DNA of 64,000 nt. Origin: Gemmobacter aquaticus. GTDB lineage: Bacteria > Pseudomonadota > Alphaproteobacteria > Rhodobacterales > Rhodobacteraceae. Below the pieces are notes generated by a model. The model was not told the DNA's origin and did no database searches. It saw only the letters and a list, made by a program, of their open reading frames with translations. Position 1 is the first letter of the stretch. The number at the start of each line of letters is the position of its first letter. The stretch covers positions 1,178,001 to 1,242,000 of the forward strand of contig NZ_VOAK01000011.1 in the NCBI RefSeq assembly GCF_007859075.1, read 5' to 3'. The translations under genes were made by a program, and so were the position numbers. Shown here piece by piece: positions 1 to 7,851 of this stretch.

Positions 1-31
1 GAGGGCAAGACCACTTGCTCCGGATTGCCCT

Positions 32-60
32 TTGACCTTGCACCAGCAGGCCGCTAATGT
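32..60 (+). promoter_or_regulatory. Candidate sigma70-type promoter of the LacI-family regulator gene
   Basis: TTGACC at 32-37 and TAATGT at 55-60 are separated by exactly 17 bases, which would start transcription near base 67. The regulator's ATG follows at 96. A dyad at 74-82 would fall just downstream of the start point, as expected for an autoregulated repressor. The match is by eye only. Confidence 0.45.
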
Positions 61-73
61 CAGTCGAAATTTG

Positions 74-82
74 AAACGGTTT
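74..82 (+). promoter_or_regulatory. Candidate LacI-family operator (AAAC-G-GTTT)
   Basis: AAACGGTTT is a perfect 4-bp dyad around one central base, 14 bases upstream of the regulator's ATG and just after the predicted transcription start. LacI-family operators are short palindromes of this kind, so the natural reading is autorepression, and repression of the co-directional beta-glucosidase and glucokinase genes. Confidence 0.4.
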
Positions 83-95
83 GAACTTGGCTGTC

Positions 96-1121
96 ATGAA
101 CCTGAAGGAGCTTGCCCGGAAGCTGGATCTGTCCCCCACCACGGTGAGCCGGGCATTGAACGGCTATCCCGAGGTGAATGAAGCCACGCGCGAACGGGTT
201 GCGGCGGCGGCAAGACGATACAACTACAAGCCGAATACGCGCGCGATACGTCTGGCGACCGGCCGCGCCATGGCCGTGGGCCACGTGATCCCGCTTGCCA
301 CCCGGCATGAGATCGTGAACCCGGTTTTTGCCGATTTCATCGCGGGCGCGGGTGAGGTCTACTCGCGCAATGGGTATGACATGCTTCTCTCCGTCGTCCC
401 CGATGACAACGAAGAGCGCGTCTATCGCGAGCTGAAATCGCGTGGCACGGTGGATGGTGTCATCCTGCACGCCCCGCGGATGGAGGATCCGCGCATCCCC
501 CTGCTGGTCGAGCTCGACATTCCCTTCGTGGTCCATGGCCGCGCGACCGGGACGACGCTGCCCTATTCATGGGTCGATGTGAACAACCGCCGCGCCTTTC
601 AGCGTGCGACCGAGTTCCTGCTGGACCTTGGCCACCGTCGCATCGCGCTGATCAACGGGCTTGAGTTCATGGACTTTGCCCTGCGCCGCCGTCGGGGGTA
701 TGAGGACGCGCTGACCGCGCGTGGCCTGACTGCCGACCCGGCGATCATGGTCAGCGAGGAAATGACAGAAACTGCAGGGTACCGCGCCGCGCTGCACATG
801 CTGGCACTCGATCAGCGCCCGACGGCGGCAATCGTGTCGTCGATGATCATGGCAATGGGTGTGCGCCGCGGTTTCGAAGAGCGCGGGCTGCGCGTTGGTC
901 GCGACGTCTCGATCATCATCCACGACGACGAGCTGAGCTACCTGCGCAATGGCGATGACGTGCCGATCTTTACCGCCACCCGATCTTCCGTGCGCGAAGC
1001 CGGGCGTCAGGCCGCCGATATGCTGATTTCCCTGATCACCGGCAAGGTTACCGGCCCGCAAGAGTTGTTGCTGGAAGCGGAACTTATCATCGGCCAGTCC
1101 ACCGGCCCCTTCACAGGTTGA
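96..1121 (+). CDS. LacI-family transcriptional regulator (sugar responsive)
   Basis: A cytoplasmic DNA-binding regulator of 341 residues. The N-terminus (about residues 1-55) is a classic LacI helix-turn-helix with LARKLDLSPTTVSRALNG followed by the hinge region. The rest is a periplasmic-binding-protein-like effector domain, including the typical VDGVILHAP and GHRRIALING segments. The ATG at 96 is preferred over a TTG at 81 because the family HTH begins at MNLKELARKL. No strong ribosome binding site is visible. The stop overlaps the start region of the beta-glucosidase gene (ATG two bases later), so regulator, glucosidase and glucokinase probably form one transcript. The effector is probably a glucoside or glucose-derived sugar by context; it resembles alphaproteobacterial AglR-type regulators but the exact ligand cannot be read from the sequence. 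Confidence 0.9.
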   Translation: MNLKELARKLDLSPTTVSRALNGYPEVNEATRERVAAAARRYNYKPNTRAIRLATGRAMAVGHVIPLATRHEIVNPVFADFIAGAGEVYSRNGYDMLLSVVPDDNEERVYRELKSRGTVDGVILHAPRMEDPRIPLLVELDIPFVVHGRATGTTLPYSWVDVNNRRAFQRATEFLLDLGHRRIALINGLEFMDFALRRRRGYEDALTARGLTADPAIMVSEEMTETAGYRAALHMLALDQRPTAAIVSSMIMAMGVRRGFEERGLRVGRDVSIIIHDDELSYLRNGDDVPIFTATRSSVREAGRQAADMLISLITGKVTGPQELLLEAELIIGQSTGPFTG

Positions 1122-1123
1122 CC

Positions 1124-2440
1124 ATGATCCCGCATCGCGCCTCATTTCCCGAAGGGTTCCTTTTCGGGGCCGCCACCGCCGCCTACCAGATCGAAGGCTC
1201 ACGCTTTGGAGGCGCCGGACCATCGCATTGGGACACCTTTGCCGTGACACCAGGCAATGTCGTGCAGGCCGAAGATGGCAGCACCGCCTGCGACCATTAT
1301 CACCGCTGGGCCGAGGATCTTGATCTGATCCGCGCCGCAGGATTTGATGCCTACCGGTTCTCGACCAGTTGGTCGCGGGTCATGCCAGATGGGGTGACCA
1401 TCAATCCCGAAGGGCTCGACTTCTATGACCGTCTGGTGGATGGCATGGGCGCGCGCGACCTGCGTCCGTTCCTGACACTTTATCATTGGGATCTGCCGGC
1501 CGCGCTGTCAGACCTTGGCGGCTGGCGCAACCGCGACACCTGTCATCGCTTTGCCGATTTCACCGAAGCCGTCATCCGCCGTATCGGTGACCGCGTCGAA
1601 ACCGTGGCCACGATCAACGAGCCCTGGTGCGTCGCATGGCTTTCCCATTTCATCGGCGCGCATGCGCCCGGTTTGCGCGACATCCGCGCGGCGGCGCGGG
1701 CGATGCACCACATTCTTCTGGCGCATGGTCTCTCGATGGAGCGGATGCGCGGGCTGGGACAGAAGAACCTCGGCATCGTGCTGAACTTTGACCACGCCAC
1801 CCCGGCAAGCGACAGCCCGGCCGATCAGCGCGCGGCGGCAGTGCAGGACGGGATCTTCAATCGCTGGTTCATTGAGGCGATTACCCGTCAGACCTATCCT
1901 GAGATCGTGCTCGAAGGTCTGGCACCCCATATGCCCGACCGCTGGCAAGACGACATGGGCAAGATCGGGCAGAAGCTCGATTGGCTGGGTGTGAACTACT
2001 ACACCCGCCATCTGCATGCCGACGCCCCCGGAACGGCCTGGCCTGCCACCCGTGAAGTGTCCGGCCCCCTGCCCAAAACCCAGATGGGCTGGGAGATCTA
2101 CCCAGAAGGGCTGGAAGGGTTTCTCACCCGCCTCGCCCGCGACTATGTGGGGGACCTTCCGCTTTATGTAACAGAGAACGGAATGGCCAACGCCGATCAG
2201 CCCGGCATCGATGACGAGGGACGCATCGCCTTTGTTGCCCGGCATTTCGAGGCCGCGCAGCGTGCCATCGCCGCAGGTGCCAATCTTCGGGGGTTCTTCT
2301 ACTGGTCTCTGTTGGACAACTACGAATGGGCCGAAGGCTATCAAAAGCGGTTCGGTCTGGTTCATGTCGATTACGAGAGCTTGGCAAGAACCCCGAAAGC
2401 GTCATATCACGCCCTGCAACGCGCCTTGGCGCGAAACTGA
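1124..2440 (+). CDS. GH1 family beta-glucosidase
   Basis: Hydrolyses terminal beta-linked glucose from cellobiose-like or aryl glucosides. The 438-residue length is normal for glycoside hydrolase family 1. The N-terminus FPEGFLFGAATAAYQIEG is the family signature. The acid/base glutamate lies in TINEPW (E166), and the nucleophile glutamate lies in YVTENGMA near residue 350. The C-terminal FFYWSLLDNYEWAEGY completes the aglycone/glycone-binding motif. There is no signal peptide, so it acts on imported sugar in the cytoplasm. The ATG at 1124 is used rather than the TTG at 1118 that overlaps the regulator stop. It sits between a LacI regulator and glucokinase, so its product glucose is fed straight to phosphorylation. 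No sugar transporter is present in the window. Confidence 0.93.
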   Translation: MIPHRASFPEGFLFGAATAAYQIEGSRFGGAGPSHWDTFAVTPGNVVQAEDGSTACDHYHRWAEDLDLIRAAGFDAYRFSTSWSRVMPDGVTINPEGLDFYDRLVDGMGARDLRPFLTLYHWDLPAALSDLGGWRNRDTCHRFADFTEAVIRRIGDRVETVATINEPWCVAWLSHFIGAHAPGLRDIRAAARAMHHILLAHGLSMERMRGLGQKNLGIVLNFDHATPASDSPADQRAAAVQDGIFNRWFIEAITRQTYPEIVLEGLAPHMPDRWQDDMGKIGQKLDWLGVNYYTRHLHADAPGTAWPATREVSGPLPKTQMGWEIYPEGLEGFLTRLARDYVGDLPLYVTENGMANADQPGIDDEGRIAFVARHFEAAQRAIAAGANLRGFFYWSLLDNYEWAEGYQKRFGLVHVDYESLARTPKASYHALQRALARN

Positions 2441-2488
2441 AGACCAACGGTTGCTCTGGCCCGGCACCACCCTGATCTGGAGGAGACC

Positions 2489-3448
2489 ATGGGGAACATT
2501 CCCTCGCTAGTGGCCGATATCGGCGGCACCAACACCCGCGTGGCCTTGGCCGACGGCAAGGTGATCCGGCAAGACAGCATACGCCGCTTTCGCAATGCCG
2601 ATTATGCCGGTCTGGAAACCATCCTCCGGCAGTATCTGGACGAGGCGCGGATCACCGATTGTGCGGGCGCTTGCGTCGCGGCTGCGGGCCCCGTGCGCGA
2701 CGGTGTTGCAACCATGACGAACCTGTCGTGGACGATCGACGCATCAACACTGACCCGTGCGACGGGTGCTGAAAAAACAGCGATCCTCAATGACTTGCAA
2801 GCACAAGGTCAAGCACTTGGCCACATCGCCGACGACAAGCTTGCCTGCGTAATCGCTGCCCCCTCGCAGCCCCATGCAGCGAAACTCGTCGTCGGTGCGG
2901 GCACCGGATTCAACGCAGCCCCTGTGCACGAAACTCCATGGGGACGTATCGTCGCCGCTTCGGAATGCGGTCACATCAACATGCCCGTCCGCACGGAAGC
3001 CGATCTTCGCCTCGCTCGCTTTGTCGAGACGGCCCATGGGTTTCCGGGCGTCGAGGATGTGCTGGCGGGCCGCGGACTGGAGCGGCTCTATGCCTTTGTC
3101 CGCGCCGAGGCCGGCAACCCTGGAGAGTTGGCGGCGGCCGACATCATGGCGGCCCTTGCGAAGGATGACCCGCAAGCCATTGAAACAGGTAAGCTTTATG
3201 TGCGCCTTCTGGGGTCAGAGATTGGCAATCTGGCGCTGATCCACTTGCCCTTTGGCGGTATCTATCTGATCGGCGGTGTCGCGCGCGCCTTCCAGCCGTA
3301 TCTGGAGCGGTTCGACTTTGCCGGGGCCTTCCGCGACAAAGGGCGCTTTGCAGGCTTCATGGGTAACTTTGCAGTCTCGGTCATCGAGGACGACTATGCC
3401 GCTTTGACCGGATGCGCGGTCTATCTCGAAAACGGCGGGCAAGGGTAA
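2489..3448 (+). CDS. glk: Glucokinase
   Basis: ATP-dependent phosphorylation of glucose to glucose-6-phosphate in the cytoplasm. The 319-residue protein starts with LVADIGGTNTRVALADG, the phosphate-binding motif of the bacterial Glk family. It carries VGAGTGFNAA and SECGHINMP in the centre and LIGGVAR near the C-terminus. It matches Glk rather than ROK kinases because no ROK CXCGXXGC zinc motif is present. A strong ribosome binding site GGAGGAGACC precedes the ATG. It is the last gene of the glucoside operon and is followed 4 bases later by an intrinsic terminator. Confidence 0.92.
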   Translation: MGNIPSLVADIGGTNTRVALADGKVIRQDSIRRFRNADYAGLETILRQYLDEARITDCAGACVAAAGPVRDGVATMTNLSWTIDASTLTRATGAEKTAILNDLQAQGQALGHIADDKLACVIAAPSQPHAAKLVVGAGTGFNAAPVHETPWGRIVAASECGHINMPVRTEADLRLARFVETAHGFPGVEDVLAGRGLERLYAFVRAEAGNPGELAAADIMAALAKDDPQAIETGKLYVRLLGSEIGNLALIHLPFGGIYLIGGVARAFQPYLERFDFAGAFRDKGRFAGFMGNFAVSVIEDDYAALTGCAVYLENGGQG

Positions 3449-3452
3449 AAGA

Positions 3453-3476
3453 AAGGCCCGCCTGTTGGCGGGCCTT
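3453..3476. terminator. Intrinsic terminator between glk and coxM (convergent)
   Basis: AAGGCCCGCC, a TGTT loop and GGCGGGCCTT form a perfect 10-bp stem directly after the glk stop. It can act for glk and, from the other strand, for the cox operon ending at 3511. A repeat-element copy lies between it and coxM. Confidence 0.8.
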
Positions 3477-3487
3477 GCCTTCGGCGA

Positions 3488-3510
3488 GGGTATTTGGGGC
3501 CAAGAGGAAG
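3488..3510 (-). repeat. Interspersed intergenic repeat, copy A
   Basis: The minus strand reads CTTCCTCTTGGCCCCAAATACCC, the core of a repeat found five times in this window. This copy abuts the coxM stop codon and lies beside the glk terminator hairpin. Confidence 0.7.
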
Positions 3511-4299
3511 TTAGCTGGCCGCAATAACCGCCCGTTTTGTCAGGACTTTTGCCAGATGGGCACGATAGGCGCCTGTTCCGTGCAGATCGCTGATCATGTC
3601 ATCCCCCGAAAGGTTCAGCCCTTCCAGTGAGGACGGCGCAAAGTTTGCACCAAGCGCAGATTCGGCCTCGGCCCAGCGGAAGACCCCGTCGTTCGACGCG
3701 CCGGTGATTGCAACCCGCACGCCGCCCGAGAACTTTGCGACGAAGACGCCTGCCAAGGCAAAACGCGAGGCGGGTTGGTTGAACTTCACGTAAGCCGCCT
3801 TTTCCGGGATCGGGAAGCGGACTTCGGTGATGATCTCTCCCTCTTCAAGGGCGGTCGAGAACAATCCCTGGAAATAGTCATCCGCGGCGATCTTGCGGGT
3901 ATTGGTGACGATTGTCGCGCCCGAGGCGAGAGCGGCCGAAGGATAGCAGGCAGAGGGATCGTTGTTGGCGAGGCTTCCACCGATCGTGCCACGCGAGCGC
4001 ACCGCCGGATCGCCGATGCCACCCGCAAGAGCCGCAAGCGCCGGATAATAGGCCGCCGCATCACGCGCCACGACCGCATGGGGCGTGGCCGCCCCAACAT
4101 GCAGACCGCCTTCGCCCTTGCAGACCCCCTTCATCTCGGCAATTCCAGTCAAGCTGACCAGGCGCTCGGGCGTGTTCAGCCGCTGCTTCATGGTGGGAAT
4201 CAGCGTCTGGCCGCCTGAGAGGGGCTGCGCCCCGTCGGCGGCAAGTGCCTTGACCGCGTCGGCAACGGTGGCGGGTTTGACAAACTCAAAGTCTCTCAT
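3511..4299 (-). CDS. coxM: CO-dehydrogenase-like FAD-binding medium subunit (CoxM family)
   Basis: The flavin subunit of a molybdenum hydroxylase. It passes electrons from the Fe-S subunit to an external acceptor through FAD. It is 262 residues; the N-terminal half has the FAD-binding pattern LSGGQTLIPTMKQRL near residues 28-42 and AVRSRGTIGGSLANNDP, typical of CoxM/CutM proteins. A very strong ribosome binding site (AAGGAGG) precedes the ATG, only 10 bases after the coxL stop. This is the last gene of the coxG-S-L-M operon; no coxD, coxE or coxF maturation genes follow, because the next gene is convergent glk. Confidence 0.88.
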   Translation of the reverse strand: MRDFEFVKPATVADAVKALAADGAQPLSGGQTLIPTMKQRLNTPERLVSLTGIAEMKGVCKGEGGLHVGAATPHAVVARDAAAYYPALAALAGGIGDPAVRSRGTIGGSLANNDPSACYPSAALASGATIVTNTRKIAADDYFQGLFSTALEEGEIITEVRFPIPEKAAYVKFNQPASRFALAGVFVAKFSGGVRVAITGASNDGVFRWAEAESALGANFAPSSLEGLNLSGDDMISDLHGTGAYRAHLAKVLTKRAVIAAS

Positions 4300-4309
4300 C
4301 GCAGCCTCC

Positions 4310-6682
4310 TTATGCGTTCAATGCCTGCCAGACGCGCGAAGGCGTCAGCGGCATGTCGATATGGGTTACATCGGTGCGTCCGGCACGATGGATTGCGTCG
4401 ATCACCGCATTCACGACCGCAGGCGGTGACCCGATGGCTCCGGCCTCGCCACACCCCTTCACACCAAGCGGATTGTGCGTGCAGGGTGTGCAGCAGGAAT
4501 GATCCACGTTGAAGCTGGGCAGATCATCAGCGCGCGGCATGGCGTAATCCATGAAGGAGCCGGACAGAAGCTGGCCGTTCTCATCGTAGACACAGTTTTC
4601 CAGCAGCGCCTGCCCGATCCCTTGCGCAAGCCCGCCCTGCACCTGGCCCTCAACGATCATCGGATTGACGATATTGCCAAAATCGTCAGCCGCGCTGAAG
4701 GCAAGGATGGTGACCTTGCCGGTTTCGGGGTCGACCTCGACCTCGCACCCATAGCCGCCAGAGGGATAGGTAAAGTTTGACGGATCGTAGAACGCCGTCT
4801 CCTCAAGCCCCGGCTCCATGCTCTCCAGCGGATAGTTGTGAGGAACATAAGCCGCCAATGTCACACCGGCCCAGTCGACCGACTTGTCGGTGCCTGCCAC
4901 GGTGAACTTGCCATCCTTCAACTCGATATCAGCCTCGCTCGCCTCCATCAGATGGGCCGCGATCTTCTTGGCCTTGTTGATGATCTTGTTCGTGGCCTTG
5001 ACGATGGCAGAGCCCCCTACCGCCAGCGAGCGCGAGCCGTAGGTGCCCATGCCCATCGGCGTGTTCGAGGTGTCGCCATGCACGATCTCTACCTGTCCTG
5101 CATCGATGCCGATCAACTCGGCCACCACCTGCGCGAAAGAGGTTTCGTGCCCCTGACCATGGCTGTGGCTACCGGTAAACACGCTGATCGAGCCGGTTGC
5201 GTTCACGCGGACGGTGGCACTTTCGTAAAGTCCTGCGCGGGCGCCCAGTTGCCCCACGAGGTTTGACGGCGCGATACCGCAGGCCTCGATGTAATGGGCA
5301 ACGCCAAAGCCGCGCCATTTGCCGCGTGCGCGCGATTCGGCCGCGCGGGCCTCAAACCCGGCGCGATCAGAGATTTGCAGCAGCTTGTCCATCGTGGCGT
5401 GGTAGTTGCCGGTGTCATAGACCACCGCAACCGGCGTCTGATAGGGGAATTGGTCGGGCTTGATGAAGTTCTGCCGCCGCAGTTCCACCGGATCGACGCC
5501 AAGTTCACGCGCAGCCTTGTCGATCACGCGTTCCAGCTGGAAGGTCGCCTCCGGCCTGCCGGCGCCGCGATAGGCGTCGACTGGCACGGTATTGGTGAAG
5601 ACTGCCTTCACATTCACATAGATCAACGGTGTGCGGTAGTTGCCCGCCATCAAGGTGCCGTGCAGCCAGGTGGGGATCGACGGCGCGAAGGTCGACAGAT
5701 AAGCGCCCATATTCGCGTAAGTTTCCGTCCGCACCGCGGTGAAGTTGTTCTGGGCATCCAGCGCCAGCTCAATCTTCGTCACATGGTCGCGGCCCTGGGC
5801 ATCGGAGATGAAGGCCTCCGACCGGGTCGAGGTCCATTTCACCGGACGTCCAACCTGCTTGGCCGCAAAGGTGACAAAGGCTTCTTCGGCATAGTGATAG
5901 ATCTTCGAGCCGAAGCCGCCGCCCACATCGGGTGCAACGACGCGCAGCTTGTGTTCCGGGATACCCAGCACAAAGGCGCCCATCAGCAAGCGGATCACAT
6001 GCGGGTTCTGCGAGGTGGTATAGAGCGTGTGGTTACCCGAGTGGCTTTCATAGTCGCCAACGGCAACGCGCGGTTCCATCGGGTTCGCGACGAGACGGTT
6101 GTTGACCAGCTCCAGCGTTGTCACATGGGCGGCAGCCTTGAACGCCTCTTCGACAGCGCCCTTGTTCTCTTCGACAAAACCCCAGTCGTAGCAGAGGTTT
6201 GACGACAGTTCCTCGTGAACCTTCGGGCTGTCTGCCGAAAGTGCGGCCTTCATGTCAAGAACCGGGGGCAGTTCGGTGATATCGATGACCACCGCCTCGG
6301 CCGCATCGCGCGCCTCTTCCAGCGTGTCCGCCACCACAACCGCGATCGGATCGCCAACATGGCGCACCTTGCCATCTGCCAGAACCGGGTGCTTGGGTTC
6401 TTGCATGGGCTTGCCGAAGCGATCGGTCACCTGCCAGCCACAGGGAATCCCCCCCACGCCCGCGAAATCGGCTGCGGTGAACACCTTCACCACGCCCGGC
6501 ATCGCCTCGGCCGCGCTTGTGTCAATCCGGTCAATCCGGCCATGCGCCACGTCAGAACGCACAAACCAGGCATAGGCCTGGCCCCGGATATTGATGTCGT
6601 CCGTGTAACGGCCCTTTCCAGTCAGGAACCGCACATCCTCGCGCCGCTTGGTGCTGGCGCCGATGCCACCGTCTTTCGGCAT
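4310..6682 (-). CDS. coxL: Form II CODH-like molybdopterin-binding large subunit (xanthine dehydrogenase family)
   Basis: The catalytic subunit (790 residues) of a molybdenum hydroxylase that carries the molybdopterin cytosine dinucleotide cofactor. The domain order is the N-terminal aldehyde oxidase a/b hammerhead (about 15-130) and the Mo-cofactor binding domain (about 145-690). The active-site loop reads AYRGAGR at residues 370-376. That is the form II (BMS) signature, not the AYXCSFR of true form I CO dehydrogenases, which carry the Cu-binding cysteine. The catalytic glutamate region near the C-terminus is [12 protein letters not shown]. Because the Cu-ligating cysteine is absent, CO oxidation cannot be assumed; the substrate could be another small molecule. 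A GGGAGG ribosome binding site supports the start. Confidence 0.9.
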   Translation of the reverse strand: MPKDGGIGASTKRREDVRFLTGKGRYTDDINIRGQAYAWFVRSDVAHGRIDRIDTSAAEAMPGVVKVFTAADFAGVGGIPCGWQVTDRFGKPMQEPKHPVLADGKVRHVGDPIAVVVADTLEEARDAAEAVVIDITELPPVLDMKAALSADSPKVHEELSSNLCYDWGFVEENKGAVEEAFKAAAHVTTLELVNNRLVANPMEPRVAVGDYESHSGNHTLYTTSQNPHVIRLLMGAFVLGIPEHKLRVVAPDVGGGFGSKIYHYAEEAFVTFAAKQVGRPVKWTSTRSEAFISDAQGRDHVTKIELALDAQNNFTAVRTETYANMGAYLSTFAPSIPTWLHGTLMAGNYRTPLIYVNVKAVFTNTVPVDAYRGAGRPEATFQLERVIDKAARELGVDPVELRRQNFIKPDQFPYQTPVAVVYDTGNYHATMDKLLQISDRAGFEARAAESRARGKWRGFGVAHYIEACGIAPSNLVGQLGARAGLYESATVRVNATGSISVFTGSHSHGQGHETSFAQVVAELIGIDAGQVEIVHGDTSNTPMGMGTYGSRSLAVGGSAIVKATNKIINKAKKIAAHLMEASEADIELKDGKFTVAGTDKSVDWAGVTLAAYVPHNYPLESMEPGLEETAFYDPSNFTYPSGGYGCEVEVDPETGKVTILAFSAADDFGNIVNPMIVEGQVQGGLAQGIGQALLENCVYDENGQLLSGSFMDYAMPRADDLPSFNVDHSCCTPCTHNPLGVKGCGEAGAIGSPPAVVNAVIDAIHRAGRTDVTHIDMPLTPSRVWQALNA

Positions 6683-6741
6683 GAAAACCTCCCTGAGGCG
6701 GAAGCGTCAAGAACGCCCCGCAATACCCTGATTTAAAGCAA

Positions 6742-7227
6742 TCATTCAGCCGCGATGCTGCCGACATCCTGCCCGGACGCCGCCATGACCGCCTTGACGA
6801 TATTGTGGTAGCCCGTGCAGCGGCACAGGTTGCCCTCAAGGTGATGACGGATCTCCGCCTCGGTCGGCTTGGGGTTCACCGCCAGAAGCGAGGCCGCCGC
6901 CATCACCATTCCGGGGGTGCAGAAGCCGCATTGCAAACCGTGGTGGTCCTGGAACGCCTGCTGGATCACCGAAAGGGATCCGTCCTTGTTGGCCATTCCT
7001 TCGATGGTGCGGATATCCGCGCCATCGACGTCCAGCGCAAAGACGGTGCAACCTTTCACCTGCTGGCCATCCACATGCACGGTGCAGGCACCACATTGCG
7101 AGGTATCGCAGCCGATATGGGTGCCCGTCAGCCCCAGGTCCTCACGCAAAAAGGTAGAGAGCAGCGTCCTGCCCTCTACCTCTCGGGTCACGGTCTTGCC
7201 GTTCACCGTCATCGAGACTTTCGCCAT
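6742..7227 (-). CDS. coxS: [2Fe-2S] small subunit of CODH-like molybdenum hydroxylase
   Basis: Electron-transfer subunit of 161 residues carrying two [2Fe-2S] clusters. The plant-ferredoxin-type cluster is bound by C40, C45, C48 and C60 ([13 protein letters not shown]). The second is bound by C100, C103, C135 and C137 ([10 protein letters not shown] and NLCRCTGY). All eight ligands are present. The ATG at 7227 is chosen because GGAGGAG lies immediately upstream; the open frame extends 14 codons further without such a site. It lies between coxG and coxL in a run of closely spaced genes. Confidence 0.92.
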   Translation of the reverse strand: MAKVSMTVNGKTVTREVEGRTLLSTFLREDLGLTGTHIGCDTSQCGACTVHVDGQQVKGCTVFALDVDGADIRTIEGMANKDGSLSVIQQAFQDHHGLQCGFCTPGMVMAAASLLAVNPKPTEAEIRHHLEGNLCRCTGYHNIVKAVMAASGQDVGSIAAE

Positions 7228-7269
7228 TCTCTCCTCCCTGGCTTTGTCTTCGCTGGGGATGGGGGTCAA

Positions 7270-7800
7270 TCAGCCAAGAAGCCGCTTGAACCATCCCTTC
7301 TTGGGTTCGCCTTCCGGCGCCGGTTCTTCGGGGGCGGCCTCCTCCTCCGCCACCGTCACCGGACCTTCCACCGCCTGCTGGAAGCGCTGGAAGAATTCGT
7401 CAGCCATCTTCTTGGCAAATCCGTCAATGATCCGGCTGCCAAGCTGGGCGAGCTTGCCCCCGACGCTGGCGTCAACCTCGTAGGACAGGCGCGTACCTTC
7501 GGGGATCGGATCAAGCCGCACCTTTGCGCCACCCTTGGCAAAGCCCGCAGGCCCACCCTTGCCCTCACCCGAGATGGTCAGGCCCTGCCCCGGCTGGATA
7601 TCCGAGAACCGCACCATGCCGGTAAAGGTGGCCTTCACCGGGCCCACCTTCTGCGTCACGACGGCCTCGAACCCGTCCTCAACCGAACCGGAAACGCTCT
7701 CGCATCCCGGAATGGCTGCCTGCAGCATCTGAGGGTCCAGAATGGCTGCCCAGACCACGTCCGGCGCTGCCTTGATATCTCGCTGATCGTTCAGTTGCAT
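7270..7800 (-). CDS. coxG: CoxG-like SRPBCC-domain protein
   Basis: A START/SRPBCC-fold protein (176 residues) of the CO-dehydrogenase subunit G family. It begins with the usual NDQRDIKAAPDVVWAAILDP segment and has FTGMVRFSDIQPGQ in the middle. The last 35 residues are a Pro/Glu-rich linker ending in a short basic-hydrophobic tail (GWFKRLLG), which could anchor the protein at the membrane. In Oligotropha, CoxG helps attach CODH to the cytoplasmic membrane, so a similar role is likely. The ATG at 7800 is well spaced from GGGAGG; a GTG three codons upstream is too close to that site. First gene of the cox operon, 51 bases after the hybrid kinase gene. Confidence 0.82.
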   Translation of the reverse strand: MQLNDQRDIKAAPDVVWAAILDPQMLQAAIPGCESVSGSVEDGFEAVVTQKVGPVKATFTGMVRFSDIQPGQGLTISGEGKGGPAGFAKGGAKVRLDPIPEGTRLSYEVDASVGGKLAQLGSRIIDGFAKKMADEFFQRFQQAVEGPVTVAEEEAAPEEPAPEGEPKKGWFKRLLG

Positions 7801-7851
7801 CGTCGTCACCTCCCGATTGGCTGAACGATAGCCCGAGCCACTCTGATTGCG

